Part shown: positions 17,901 to 28,232 of the stretch, in pieces
Layout: each line of letters begins with the position of its first letter
Numbering within the stretch: position 1 is the first letter of the stretch
Assembly: GCA_963771835.1 (NCBI GenBank)
Contig: CAVYVA010000002.1
Span: 62,001 to 126,000, forward strand
DNA length: 64,000 bases
Direction of reading: 5' to 3'
Source of the DNA: CAVQCJ01 sp963771835
GTDB taxonomy: Bacteria > Actinomycetota > Actinomycetes > Prado026
The notes under the pieces: generated by a model
The model's database searches: none
What the model saw: the letters and a program-made list of their open reading frames with translations, nothing else
What the model was told of the DNA's origin: nothing
Translations under genes and position numbers: made by a program

Positions 17901-18844
17901 CCGTGCTGCGACGTCGCCTCCTGCACGTTGCGGACCGTCTCGTCCAGCGCCGCCGCGAGCGCCTCGGTGCCCTGCTCGACGAGCAGGGCGTCGGTGCCCG
18001 AGAACTGCACGAAGGCGACGGCGATCTGGCGGTGCTCGGCCTCGCCCCCGGCCTGCAGGAGGTGCTCACGGATCGCTAAGGGCAGGGTCGAGCCGAGGTC
18101 GAGGCCGTCGGAGGGTGGGCGCAGGACCGCCAGGAGGTCGTCCAGGCGCGGCTGGCCCGCGAGCATCAGGCCGTCGCCCTTCGGCTCGCCGACGACGGAC
18201 GCCGGGAGCATCGCGGCGGTCTCGTGGCTGATCGCGATCTGGCCGGCCTCGGCCAGCGCCTCCAGCTCCGCACAGCGGCTGGCGGCCGGTCCACACATGA
18301 GCAGCTCACGGTGGATCGCCGGGTCGCCGACGAGGAAGAACTGGAACGTGCCGCTGTGGATGCCCACCGACATCCGGAGCACGACGTGCCCCGCCGACGT
18401 GTCGAGCTGGCCGATGCGGCGCATGCGCATCCGCATGCGGTAGGCCGCCCGGCACGCCCGGGCGGCGTGGTCGGGGCCCTGGAAGAGCAGCAGGACGGCG
18501 TCCCCGCCCCACTTCACCAGACCGGCGCCGTCCAGGTAGGCCACGACGAGCAGCTGCGCGAACGTCGCGTTGAGCAGGTCGCTCATCTCCTCGGCGCCGA
18601 CCTTGCCCCGGCGCGCGAGCCGCTCGGTCAGGGTCGTGAACCCGGAGATGTCGACGAACGCCAGCGACCCCTCGACCTCGCGCACCATGGCGTCGGGCGT
18701 ATCCCGCAACCAGTCGACCACCAGACGCGGGACATACGGCTCGAGGGCAGCGTTCGCGTCACGGACCACCGCCAGGCCCTGCCGGCGCTGCAGCGGGGCC
18801 GGTCGCACCAGCGCCGGTCCCGTCAGAGCCGGTCCCTCGTCCAC
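14978..18844 (-). CDS. Two-cyclase-domain / AAA ATPase / TPR signalling protein (soluble adenylyl cyclase layout)
   Basis: A 1288-residue protein with the order of mammalian soluble adenylyl cyclase. The first class III cyclase domain (about 58-190) keeps both metal aspartates: FVDISGFTTLTE and KWGGDAVLLLF. The second (about 275-440) reads FVQFSGTDALL, so the first metal Asp is Gln, but it keeps RIGVNRGGVFAG and KGDAVNLAARV. A STAND/AAA NTPase follows with Walker A GEPGIGKSRL (about 487-496) and Walker B LLVFDDVHLMDD (about 610). The last 450 residues are TPR-like helices. It should make cAMP under ATPase/TPR control. It starts at ATG 18844. Confidence 0.88.
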   Translation of the reverse strand: MDEGPALTGPALVRPAPLQRRQGLAVVRDANAALEPYVPRLVVDWLRDTPDAMVREVEGSLAFVDISGFTTLTERLARRGKVGAEEMSDLLNATFAQLLVVAYLDGAGLVKWGGDAVLLLFQGPDHAARACRAAYRMRMRMRRIGQLDTSAGHVVLRMSVGIHSGTFQFFLVGDPAIHRELLMCGPAASRCAELEALAEAGQIAISHETAAMLPASVVGEPKGDGLMLAGQPRLDDLLAVLRPPSDGLDLGSTLPLAIREHLLQAGGEAEHRQIAVAFVQFSGTDALLVEQGTEALAAALDETVRNVQEATSQHGVTFFETDINRDGGKIMLTAGAPRSSDHDEERMLRAARRIMDRVGVLPLRIGVNRGGVFAGDFGPSFRKTFSVKGDAVNLAARVMGKAAAGQVLATTAVLDRATTVFDVEPLAPFMVKGKSQPVHASSVGPAVGERSDQGAMTPLVGREVEMAVLTDALSDARSGRGRLVELVGEPGIGKSRLVAELRVAATDATVVQATCDEYESATAYYPFRGVLRDALGLTGMGEDETVAGLVTRAESVAPDLVPWLPLVAAVLDLEMQPTPQTGSLDERFRKDRLEEVTARLLAALLPGTTLLVFDDVHLMDDASTELLERLASGVANKPWMLLVTRRDQPTGYVPDDSSGVLSVHPAPLGTAQALGLVAGQLGDAQLRPDQIAALAERAGGNPLFLRGLVLAARSGASLDALPGSVEALVTSQIDRLPPDERTVLRYASVLGVEFGEADLRAILAGHELPTSRSALARMGSFLHRAGHGRFRFEHALIRDAAYEGLPYRRRQDLHGLVGRRLETTTPDPDDVSELLSLHYFHAGLPEKAWYYSRVAGDRAREKFASADAAQFYRRAIEVAGGLPALDVRDRVDVLEALGDSQTSSGAFVDALEAFRAARRLVPNDRLRVADLLRKEVLLDHRLDRIPQAIRTVNRGLRLLGTDDGSPELLGRRAQLKVWYAWCRLKQGRSKEGIRWATLAQADAEAAADAAALAEAYEALFLGHLYMGRTPPRPYGSMALELFREMDDAYRQARSLNHLGFAAAVEGDVDEAAELYASARDAYSRAGDVLGAATADYNTGDLLIHQGRLAEAEQVLGRILAVFRSLGSGEWTEVTRRELGRAAVRAGRLDEGLALLTQARAELAQLALATEVVETDAALVEVTLARGRWEEALEQVDAALPGAVALDVANAVRLLHRHRARALLGLGRLEEARADLDLALAACAEEGQWDIGGVLVEMAAVARAQGDPAAEDLERRGREDLARQGYVGS

Positions 18845-18866
18845 CCGTTCATCATGCCGGTCCGGG

Positions 18867-19919
18867 TCAGACGCCGTCCGCCCTCTCGCGTGCTCGCGTC
18901 CGCGAACCTCGCCGGCTCGCCAGCACGATCGGGGCGTCCGGAGGCGCCAGGTGCTCGGCGAGGAACGCCGTGACGACGGGACGCAGCCGGGCGTGCACGG
19001 CGTCGCGGTCGACGCCGGGACGGTCGCTGCACAGCGGCACCCCGTTCGCCTCCCTGTCGCCGGTGCACCGGTTCAGGTACACGAAATGCCCCTCCCCGCC
19101 GTCCAGCCGGGTGAAGACGGCTCCGGGGATGTGCCGCGCGTACCGGGCCGCGTGCTGCTCCAAGGGCAGGAAGTCGTTGTGGACCGAACCCACCACGAGC
19201 GCCGGAACCTGCACCGCCGCGAGCGACCCCTCGTCGAACCCCGGACCCAGCGCCGGGTCCAGCGCGACGACGGCGCGGACCCGGGGATCGGGTCGCCGCA
19301 CCGGCCCGGCCGGCACCGGCGACCGGACGCGTTCGGGCGCCGCGCCCGGACCGCTGCCGTAGCCGCAGCCCTTGTCGTCGCGCGCACCATCGCCGGCGCA
19401 GTAGGCCTGCATCCGGTCCGGCTCGAACACCCCGCCGGCGAGCGTGACCACGGTCGCCCCGCCCGACGAGTGCCCGAGCGCCCCCACCCGGGCCGGGTCC
19501 GCGTGCGCTCGCAACGGGGACGCCTCCAGGAGGTGGTCCAGCGCGAACGAGCAGTCCTGCGCCCGGTCGTCGAGCTGCCCGGCGGCCTGCGGGTCGATCG
19601 TGTCGACCCCGTGCACGTACGACTCGCGGAAGTGCGAGACGCCGCACACGACGTAGCCGGCCCGGGCCAGGTGCTCGGCGAGCCAGGAGTAGTTGCGCGC
19701 CGCCCCGAAGGCCCCGTGCGAGAGCAGCACGACCGGGAACGCCCCGGTGGCCGGATGCGCGTCCTCGGCCGCGCGGCCGGTGCCCAGGCCGTACGACCGT
19801 ACGGTTTCGGCCGCCGGCGCCGCTGCCGGGTACCACGCGTCCACGACGACCGGCCTGGACCTGGCGGCGTCGTGCAGCCAGAACGTCGTGTAGCCGCAGG
19901 CGAACTCGGGCAAACCCAC
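18867..19919 (-). CDS. Alpha/beta hydrolase (PAF-acetylhydrolase / dienelactone hydrolase-like)
   Basis: A 350-residue hydrolase. FPVVLLSHGAFGAARNYSWLAEHLARAGYVV gives the oxyanion region and RVGALGHSSGGATVV the GxSxG nucleophile. VRAVVALDPALGPGF, VPALVVGSVHND and GGEGHFVYLNRC supply plausible acid and histidine positions; paired cysteines in YCAGDGARDDKGCG and NRCTGD suggest an exported relative, though no signal peptide is seen from GTG 19919. That start follows CCGGAG. Substrate unknown. It lies between the cyclase gene and an ABM-like gene on the same strand. Confidence 0.82.
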   Translation of the reverse strand: MGLPEFACGYTTFWLHDAARSRPVVVDAWYPAAAPAAETVRSYGLGTGRAAEDAHPATGAFPVVLLSHGAFGAARNYSWLAEHLARAGYVVCGVSHFRESYVHGVDTIDPQAAGQLDDRAQDCSFALDHLLEASPLRAHADPARVGALGHSSGGATVVTLAGGVFEPDRMQAYCAGDGARDDKGCGYGSGPGAAPERVRSPVPAGPVRRPDPRVRAVVALDPALGPGFDEGSLAAVQVPALVVGSVHNDFLPLEQHAARYARHIPGAVFTRLDGGEGHFVYLNRCTGDREANGVPLCSDRPGVDRDAVHARLRPVVTAFLAEHLAPPDAPIVLASRRGSRTRARERADGV

Positions 19920-19936
19920 GCTCCGGACGAGGACGG

Positions 19937-20527
19937 TCAGTCGAACGTGACCTCGGCCAGGTCGTAGAAGGTCGGGATGCCGTCCATCGCCGCCATGAAC
20001 TGCTCCATCATCGGCGAGTCCCCCATCGCCTTCTCGTTCTCGCGGGCCTCGGCCTCGGAGGTGAAGTACGACGCCTGGGTGAAGGTCCCGTCGCCGTGCC
20101 AGGCGACGATCCCGCCGATGAGGTCCGGACGGACCCGGCGCAGCTCGGCCTCCATGGCCTCGTCCTGACCGCGCAGGAACTCCGGGTCCTTGGCGCGGGC
20201 CTGCATGATCTGGACGAACCCGGCCTGGTCCGAGCCACCGGCAAGCAGCTCGTCGACATCGGTGCAGTCGTGGAAGATGATCTCGCCCTCGTACGCCTTG
20301 GCGTACTGCTCGAACCATGCGCCCTGCTCGGGGCGGTCGCTGTTGGCCCGGGCCGCCGCCTCCGTCTCGAAGCGGGCCACGGTGATGGCGTACCCGCCGG
20401 CGGTGATCCCGCTGGTGGCGCCGAGGAACCCGGTGCTGTGCGGCTTGACCTGCTCGCGCCAGGCCCGTGACGCGCTGCGCCACAGGTCGACGTCGGCCAG
20501 CTGTCCCTGGATGACCTGAACGAACAT
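19937..20527 (-). CDS. ABM / dimeric alpha+beta barrel domain protein
   Basis: A 196-residue protein that reads as two ferredoxin-like halves of the antibiotic-biosynthesis-monooxygenase superfamily: MFVQVIQGQLADVDLWRSA...VARFETEAAARANSDRPEQ, then GFVQIMQARAKDPEFLRGQ...ASYFTSEAEARENEKAM. Such proteins bind small aromatic or heme-like ligands; no catalytic residues can be named. It starts at ATG 20527 and is transcribed away from the palindrome-controlled hydrolase gene at 20661. Confidence 0.75.
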   Translation of the reverse strand: MFVQVIQGQLADVDLWRSASRAWREQVKPHSTGFLGATSGITAGGYAITVARFETEAAARANSDRPEQGAWFEQYAKAYEGEIIFHDCTDVDELLAGGSDQAGFVQIMQARAKDPEFLRGQDEAMEAELRRVRPDLIGGIVAWHGDGTFTQASYFTSEAEARENEKAMGDSPMMEQFMAAMDGIPTFYDLAEVTFD

Positions 20528-20615
20528 GGCTGTCTCCGTCCCGGACGACCCCCGCGGGGCGCAGCGTACTCAGCCACCGGTCCCGCGCCAGACCCCCGCA
20601 GCAGCCCTCGACGGG

Positions 20616-20639
20616 GTAACCTACGGTGGCGTAAGTTAC
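20616..20639. promoter_or_regulatory. 24-bp operator-like palindrome
   Basis: GTAACCTACG, a 4-base spacer GTGG, then CGTAAGTTAC: ten-base arms matching at nine of ten positions. It lies 21 bp before GTG 20661 and about 90 bp before the divergent ATG 20527. The size and symmetry are typical of TetR-family operators; TACG/CGTA-centred sites are common before lipid genes in actinobacteria. No regulator gene adjoins it. Confidence 0.55.
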
Positions 20640-20660
20640 TTTCCGGTAGGGAGACGTCCT

Positions 20661-21536
20661 GTGTCGGTCCGGACCGCTGTGCTGCACGGCCAGGAGATCG
20701 CGTACGTCCATACGCAGGGCTCCGGTCCCCTGCTGCTGCTGGTCCACGGCATGGGCTCCAGCAGCCGGACCTGGGACACCGTCGTCCCGTTGCTCGACGC
20801 GCAGGGCGCGCACACCGTCGTCGTCGACCTGCCCGGTCACGGTCGCTCCGGCAAGGGCCGCGGGGACTACAGCCTGGGCTCGCTCGCGAGCACGCTGCGG
20901 GACCTCCTCGACCACCTCGGGCAGGACCGGGCGGTCGTGGTCGGACACTCGCTCGGCGGTGGCGTGGCGCTGCAGTTCGCGTACCAGTACCCCCAGCGCA
21001 CCGAGGGGCTGGTGCTGGTCTCCAGCGGCGGTCTGGGACGGGAGGCCTCGGCGCTGCTGCGGGCGGCGTCGCTGCCGGGGGCCGAGCTCGTGATCCCGGT
21101 GATCGCGCACCCGCGGTCGGTGTCCGTGATCGCCACGGCCGCCCGGCTGCTCGCCGCGGTGCGCGGCACGCAAGCCCTGCCGGACGACGCGATCGTCACC
21201 CTCACCGAGCTCGCCGACGCCGACTCCCGGGCGGCGTTCCTGGCCACCCTGCGCAGCGTGGTCGACGCATCCGGGCAACGGGTCTCCGCGCTGGCCAAGC
21301 TGACCTCCGCCGCGCACCTGCCGACCCTGCTGGTCTGGGGCGACCGGGACGCGATCATCCCGTGCGAGCACGGACGGCAGGCCGTCGAGCAGCTGCCGTC
21401 CGGGCGGCTGGTGATCTTCCCGGGCGCCGGGCACGAACCGCACCGGCACGACCCGGAGCGGTTCACGGTGCTGCTGATGGAGCACGCGGGCGTCGTGGCG
21501 GCAGCAGGCCTTCCGCCGGCTCCCCGCGCTCGCTAG
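20661..21536 (+). CDS. Alpha/beta hydrolase
   Basis: A 291-residue classic alpha/beta-hydrolase fold enzyme. LLLVHGMGSSSRTWD gives the oxyanion loop, VVVGHSLGGGVALQFA the nucleophile Ser, LLVWGDRDAIIP the acid and FPGAGHEPHRHDPERF the catalytic His region. Substrate unknown; the operator palindrome just upstream hints at a lipid- or ester-related role. GTG 20661 gives VSVRTAVLHGQEIAYV and follows GGGAG. The frame is open further upstream but crosses the palindrome and is not family-like. Confidence 0.88.
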   Translation: MSVRTAVLHGQEIAYVHTQGSGPLLLLVHGMGSSSRTWDTVVPLLDAQGAHTVVVDLPGHGRSGKGRGDYSLGSLASTLRDLLDHLGQDRAVVVGHSLGGGVALQFAYQYPQRTEGLVLVSSGGLGREASALLRAASLPGAELVIPVIAHPRSVSVIATAARLLAAVRGTQALPDDAIVTLTELADADSRAAFLATLRSVVDASGQRVSALAKLTSAAHLPTLLVWGDRDAIIPCEHGRQAVEQLPSGRLVIFPGAGHEPHRHDPERFTVLLMEHAGVVAAAGLPPAPRAR

Positions 21537-21550
21537 CGTGGATCGCCTCG

Positions 21551-21592
21551 CGGACCCCCGTCGCTGCATCCCCCGCTGGCGCCGGGGGTCCG
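21551..21592 (+). terminator. Possible terminator hairpin
   Basis: Nine-base arms CGGACCCCC (21551-21559) and GGGGGTCCG (21584-21592) lie just after the hydrolase stop. The 24-nt loop holds a second C-run and there is no T-tract, as is common for actinobacterial terminators. Confidence 0.4.
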
Positions 21593-21620
21593 TGCTGCCG
21601 CGCAGGCTGAGGAGGCTGTG

Positions 21621-22325
21621 ATGTCCGGACCGAGCGACGACATGCTCGTTCCGCCCGCCGTCCCCATGCACCCCGACGCTGCGCAGACCATCGCCGCCGA
21701 GCTGCGCACGCCGCGCGCCGCCGGGCTGGCCGGCATCATCTTCGCCGTCACGCTGGGCGCCGTGGCCATCCTTTGGCGGTCGGCGATCCCCACCAACGGC
21801 GACTCGTCCGCGTGGATCACCGACGCCTCGCGCCGGCACGCCCTGAACGTCGCGCTGCTGCTGATCCCGTACGCAGGGATCGCGTTCCTGTGGTTCATCG
21901 GCGTGATCCGGTCCCGCCTCGGCGCCCGCGAGGACAAGCTGTTCGCCACCGCCTTCCTCGGGTCGGGTCTGCTGTTCGTCGCGATGCTGTTCACGGCCGC
22001 GGCGCTCATGGGCGGGCTGCTGGCGCTGTACGACACCCCGCGGCACGCCTCGCTCGACAACATCCGGCTGGTCGGCGCGGTCAGCACCACCCTGCTGACC
22101 ACCTTCAGCATCAGGATGGCGGCAGTGTTCACCCTCGTCGTGACCAACCTCGGCTGGCGCACCCGGATCGTGCCGCGCTGGCTGGCTGTCGTCGGCTTCG
22201 CGACCGCGCTGGTGCTGCTGCTGGCCCCACCGCACACGGTCTGGGCGACGATGCTGTTCCCGACCTGGGTGCTGCTCGTGAGCCTGGTGATCATCTTCAC
22301 GTCGAGCCGGTCCGCGGCACGATGA
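21621..22325 (+). CDS. Integral membrane protein
   Basis: A 234-residue protein with about six transmembrane helices (residues 33-52, 70-92, 110-140, 160-185, 195-230) and a short cytoplasmic N-terminus. GGAGG at 21611-21615 sets ATG 21621; GTG 21618 is in frame but too close. No motif of known function is recognised. Its stop overlaps the next start (ATGA), so it is probably co-translated with the DUF1622-like gene. Confidence 0.75.
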   Translation: MSGPSDDMLVPPAVPMHPDAAQTIAAELRTPRAAGLAGIIFAVTLGAVAILWRSAIPTNGDSSAWITDASRRHALNVALLLIPYAGIAFLWFIGVIRSRLGAREDKLFATAFLGSGLLFVAMLFTAAALMGGLLALYDTPRHASLDNIRLVGAVSTTLLTTFSIRMAAVFTLVVTNLGWRTRIVPRWLAVVGFATALVLLLAPPHTVWATMLFPTWVLLVSLVIIFTSSRSAAR

Positions 22326-22741
22326 GCTCGTTCACGCAGTCCATGGACCACGTGGCCCAGGTCTTCGAGGTCATCGGGGCGGGGGTGCTGCTCGGCGGGC
22401 TGTTCGTCTCGGTGGCGCTCGCCGTGCGGTCGCTGCGCCGGTCGCGGGACGGGCAGCTGGCGTACCGGGTGCTGCGCGAGTCGTTCGGGGGCGTGATCCT
22501 GCTGGGGCTGGAGATTCTCGTCGCCGCCGACCTGGTCCGCACCGTCGCCGTGTCGCCGACGCTCACCAACGTCGTGATCCTGGGTCTCATCGTGCTGATC
22601 AGGACCCTGCTCAGCTTCTCGATCGAGATCGAGATCGAGGGCGTCGTGCCGTGGCGCCGGCGGGCTCTGACCAGCGGCGCGGGGCTCGTGGCCAGCGCTG
22701 CCAGGCGCAGCAGCGCGACGAGAGTCTCAGGAGACGCGTAG
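22322..22741 (+). CDS. DUF1622-family membrane protein
   Basis: A 139-residue protein with three hydrophobic segments: VIGAGVLLGGLFVSVALAV, FGGVILLGLEILVAADLVRT and VVILGLIVLIRTLLSFSIEIEIEG. The LGLEILVAADLVRTVA and RTLLSFSIEIEIEG motifs are the DUF1622 signature. Function unknown. It overlaps the upstream gene by 4 bp and the convergent downstream gene by 15 bp. Confidence 0.82.
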   Translation: MSSFTQSMDHVAQVFEVIGAGVLLGGLFVSVALAVRSLRRSRDGQLAYRVLRESFGGVILLGLEILVAADLVRTVAVSPTLTNVVILGLIVLIRTLLSFSIEIEIEGVVPWRRRALTSGAGLVASAARRSSATRVSGDA

Positions 22742-23578
22742 CCCGGTGATCGCGAACCGTTCGACCGCGCGCAGATGGCCACCGGTCGACACGGCGACCG
22801 TGAGCACGGCGGCGCTGGGCGCGGAGAACGCGACGGTCGCCGACCACGGGGTGCGCAGCCCGCCCGCGGGGATGTTCGAGGCCCGTCCGGCGAGCCCGGA
22901 CAACGAGCGCACCTGCACCTGCAGGTTCTCGTCGACGCCGGTGATCCGACCACCGACGGTGACCGGGGAGACCACCGACGCGCCGTACCTCGGCGTGGTG
23001 AGGGTCAGCGTGGTGTCACGGCTGCCGACGACCTCCCAAGGCGGGTTCGGAGCGGCACCGATCCGGGCGAGGTGCAGGACGGCTGCGGCGTGCGCCTGCC
23101 CCGACACGGGCGCGGCGCCGACGGGGACCCACGCCTCCCGGCCCGAGCGCTCGATCGTGCCGACCACCCGGTCGATCTCGCGGTAGCCGAGGAAGTCCCG
23201 CGTGAAGGCCAGCGCGGTCTGCGCGGGGTCGAGGTGCCACGGTTGCGCTCCGGTGGCTCGGTAGCTCGCCTGCCAGGCCGCGGCGTCGGCGACCCCCCGG
23301 AACGGCCACAACGGCACGTACCGGAAGGCCGGCACGACCAACGTCGGCGTGGGAGCCGGCGTGACGGAGGCCGGGGCGGACACGCTAGGCGAGGGTGCCG
23401 CGGTCGGCCCCGCGGCGGGCCCCGCCGAGCGGTACGCCGGCAGCCGCAGCCCCACCACGAACGCCACCACGGCGACGACGACGAGGACGACCACCGCAAC
23501 GACGACCCGGGGACGAGCGTGCCGCGGGCCCGGCCCACCGGAACCGTCGGGACCTGTTCGTACGAGCTGGGCGCTCAC
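22727..23578 (-). CDS. Membrane-anchored protein with a Gmad2-like Ig domain
   Basis: A 283-residue protein: short basic N-terminus, one transmembrane helix (about 25-46, very Val-rich), a Pro/Ala/Ser linker, a central domain (WPFRGVADAAAWQASYRATGAQPWHLDP...), and a C-terminal beta-sandwich beginning VSPVTVGGRITGVDENLQVQV that resembles the Gmad2 domain of spore-germination and lipoprotein families. It probably sits outside the membrane facing the wall. GTG 23578. It shares a 181-bp divergent upstream region, containing the DosR-like boxes, with hsp20. Confidence 0.7.
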   Translation of the reverse strand: MSAQLVRTGPDGSGGPGPRHARPRVVVAVVVLVVVAVVAFVVGLRLPAYRSAGPAAGPTAAPSPSVSAPASVTPAPTPTLVVPAFRYVPLWPFRGVADAAAWQASYRATGAQPWHLDPAQTALAFTRDFLGYREIDRVVGTIERSGREAWVPVGAAPVSGQAHAAAVLHLARIGAAPNPPWEVVGSRDTTLTLTTPRYGASVVSPVTVGGRITGVDENLQVQVRSLSGLAGRASNIPAGGLRTPWSATVAFSAPSAAVLTVAVSTGGHLRAVERFAITGLRVS

Positions 23579-23659
23579 AGTCTCACCTCAGTGGCGAGGC
23601 CGCCGATCGCCTCGCCGACCGGGCCACGCCTCAAGCGTCCGACGGCCGGCGGCTCGGGG

Positions 23660-23676
23660 CCAGGGTCTAAGGACCC
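23660..23676. promoter_or_regulatory. DosR-like palindrome 1
   Basis: CCAGGGTCTAAGGACCC. Its 14-base core matches the mycobacterial DosR core GGGACTWWAGTCCC at 11 positions. It lies 84 bp before hsp20 and about 80 bp before the divergent membrane gene. No DosR gene is in the window. Confidence 0.4.
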
Positions 23677-23692
23677 GATGTCGACGACCCGC

Positions 23693-23710
23693 CAGGACCT
23701 TGGACCCTGG
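23693..23710. promoter_or_regulatory. DosR-like palindrome 2
   Basis: CAGGACCTTGGACCCTGG; its reverse complement shares CCAGGGTCYAAGG with palindrome 1, which sits 17 bp away in the opposite orientation. It is about 50 bp before the hsp20 start, a usual activator position. Confidence 0.4.
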
Positions 23711-23759
23711 GGCCGCTGACCACCTTTTGATGTGCTGGTCCCGAGCAGAGGAGGTCGAC

Positions 23760-24200
23760 ATGACCAGAGAGATTGCTCACCCGGAGAAGGCACGTACCGC
23801 GCCCACGCGTCCGCCGACGATGTGGGAGTGGTTCGGGAACAGCTGGCCGACAGCGCTGCGGATGTTCGAGCCGGAGCGGATGATGCGGCTGGAGGAGCTC
23901 GTCAAGGACAACCGTTACATCGTCCGGACCGAGCTGCCCGGGATCGATCCCGACAAGGACGTCGAGATCACGATCGAGGACGGGGTCCTGCACATCCACG
24001 GCGAGCGGCGGGAGGAGCACACGGACGCGCAACGGTCCGAGTTCTCCTACGGCTCGTTCTCGCGCAGCGTCGTGCTGCCGAGCACCGCGGACGAGGACGA
24101 CGTCCAGGCCACCTACAAGGACGGGATCCTGGAGGTGAGCGTCAAGCTCGGCGAGCGCAAGCCGGACACCCGCAAGATCGCCGTTCAGCACACCACCTGA
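23760..24200 (+). CDS. Hsp20/alpha-crystallin small heat-shock protein
   Basis: A 146-residue holdase chaperone. The alpha-crystallin domain runs from about residue 48: YIVRTELPGIDPDKDVEITIEDGVLHIHGERR, FSYGSFSRSVVLPSTADEDDVQATYKDGILEVSV, with the conserved A-x-x-x-G-I-L motif. ATG 23760 follows GAGGAGG. Hsp20 and a P-type ATPase of this kind are both DosR-regulated in Mycobacterium tuberculosis, and two DosR-like boxes lie upstream, so induction by low oxygen or redox stress is a fair inference. Confidence 0.92.
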   Translation: MTREIAHPEKARTAPTRPPTMWEWFGNSWPTALRMFEPERMMRLEELVKDNRYIVRTELPGIDPDKDVEITIEDGVLHIHGERREEHTDAQRSEFSYGSFSRSVVLPSTADEDDVQATYKDGILEVSVKLGERKPDTRKIAVQHTT

Positions 24201-24233
24201 GCTGCGGACAGGTCGCGGCTCCCGACGGGGATC

Positions 24234-26789
<2,556 letters not shown>

Positions 26790-26805
26790 TCATCCCCGCT
26801 CGTCC

Positions 26806-27402
26806 TCAGGTACTGCCGTCCGGACGGGGATGCCGGGCGCGGTACCTGGCGTGGACGCCCGCCCAGTCGATGCGACCGAGGAGCACCAGGCCCGCGAGCA
26901 GCAGCAGCTGGACACCGATCGCCCACGGCGAGGTCAGCGAGTCGGTGAGCAGCTGACCGAAGCTCGTCTCGCGGACGACCCCGGCTCCGGCCACGTACAG
27001 GGCGTAGCTGGCCAGGCGGCCGGCGAAGAACGCGAGCGTGAACGGCAGCAGGCGAACATCCATGAGGCCGGCCGCCTCGAACAGCTGAGCGGACGGCACG
27101 GGCGACAGCGCGAACAGCCCCAGTCCGACCACCGATCCGCGCGGGCTGGACGTCAGCAGGTCGCCCGCGGCACGGGTGTTCGCGACGTACGACTTGGGCA
27201 ACCACCGGGCCAGATGGCGGGTGGCGACAGCGAGCACGAACCGGCCGGACGCTGCTGCCGCGGCGCCGACCACCACCAACGGGACCGGCGCCACTTCGGT
27301 CCCCAGCCGGAGCAGGACCAGGACCGCCCAGGTCGGCGGGCCGAACGCCGGCATGAGGTTGACCGCGAACACCACCAGCGCGATGAGCAGGTAGTCACGC
27401 AC
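26806..27402 (-). CDS. Integral membrane protein, possibly VTT/DedA-like
   Basis: A 198-residue protein with about five hydrophobic helices. It begins VRDYLLIALVVFAVNLMPAFGPPTWAVLVLL; the later GLGLFALSPVPSAQLFEAAGLMDVRLLPFTLAFFAGRL resembles the re-entrant region of VTT/SNARE-associated proteins. Role unknown. GTG 27402 is the chosen start. It converges with the P-type ATPase gene, 16 bp between stops, and often such proteins neighbour stress pumps. Confidence 0.6.
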   Translation of the reverse strand: MRDYLLIALVVFAVNLMPAFGPPTWAVLVLLRLGTEVAPVPLVVVGAAAAASGRFVLAVATRHLARWLPKSYVANTRAAGDLLTSSPRGSVVGLGLFALSPVPSAQLFEAAGLMDVRLLPFTLAFFAGRLASYALYVAGAGVVRETSFGQLLTDSLTSPWAIGVQLLLLAGLVLLGRIDWAGVHARYRARHPRPDGST

Positions 27403-27624
27403 CGCATGCGCCCTTCCGGTCCCGGACGGTTCAGGTGCCCAGGATGGACGTCCCGGGCGCGCGGCGGCAGAGGCCAACGACCCTCACCCGCCCGCCCGCC
27501 ATGCCGGAACCAGCGCCATCCGATCCGATCAGGATTCGAGAAGCGCCGGAGTGCGGCCGGGCCTAGCCTCGGTGCGGAAGGTCGGCAGTCCGCCGAGCCG
27601 ATGAGCGTCGAGAGGAACCCCCCA

Positions 27625-28074
27625 ATGCCCACGAAGAAGGCCGAGACCGGGTCGGACGGTTTCAGCGCCGAGGAGCGCGCCGCCATGAAGAAGCGCGCCG
27701 CCGAGCTGCGCGCCGAGGGCAAGCAGGGAGTCAAGAGGGCCGACGGCCTGCAAGCGGTCCTCGACAGCATCGCCGAGATGGCGCCGTCGGACCGCGCGCT
27801 CGCCGAGCGCGTGCATGTGACGGTGACCGCGACCGCCCCCGAGCTGTCGCCCAAGACCTGGTACGGGATGCCCGCCTACACGAACGAGGACGGCAAGGTC
27901 GTCGTCTTCTTCCAGGACGCGGGAAAGTTCAAGTACCGGTACTCGACCCTGGGCTTCCAGGACGCGGCGACGCTCGACGACGGCGACGTGTGGCCGGTGT
28001 CGTACGCACTCCTGAGGTGGAGCCCCGCGGTGGAGAAGAAGGTCGTCGAGCTCGTGAAGGCCGCGATCTCCTGA
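27625..28074 (+). CDS. DUF1801 / YdhG-like protein
   Basis: A 149-residue protein. The N-terminal third is charged and probably helical (SAEERAAMKKRAAELRAEGKQGVKRADG). The rest matches the YdhG/DUF1801 fold: VLDSIAEMAPSDRALAERVHVTVTATAPELSPKTWYGMPAYTNEDGKVVVFFQDAGKFKYRYSTLGF. Bacillus YdhG (Fra) is a frataxin-like iron chaperone; a similar role here is unproven. ATG 27625 follows AGAGG; ATG 27601 is in frame but less well placed. It is the last gene before the accessory island. Confidence 0.78.
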   Translation: MPTKKAETGSDGFSAEERAAMKKRAAELRAEGKQGVKRADGLQAVLDSIAEMAPSDRALAERVHVTVTATAPELSPKTWYGMPAYTNEDGKVVVFFQDAGKFKYRYSTLGFQDAATLDDGDVWPVSYALLRWSPAVEKKVVELVKAAIS

Positions 28075-28232
28075 CCTTCCGAGGACCAGACCCCCACGCA
28101 GAGCGCCGAATAATGCTCTCCGCGCCGTGAACTCGGCCGCCAGGGTGGCCAAGGGCTGAGGTACGCCGAGCGGCAGGCCCTGGGGCAGCATTGTGGCGCA
28201 GCGAACGGCACACATGTTCGGCTAGCGAGTCA
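28075..28232. other. Left edge of the accessory island
   Basis: No gene is seen in these 158 bp. Near 28190-28235 the minus strand reads TGTGCCGTTCGCTGCGCC, which resembles the left half of the R elements described further on and may be a degraded copy. Confidence 0.3.

Noticed and set aside
18867..22235. A 1122-codon open frame on the minus strand crossing three other genes
   Set aside because: Only its last 350 codons encode a recognisable hydrolase. The rest is antisense to genes with clear families and is Gly/Arg/Asp-rich low-complexity sequence typical of antisense frames in high-GC DNA.
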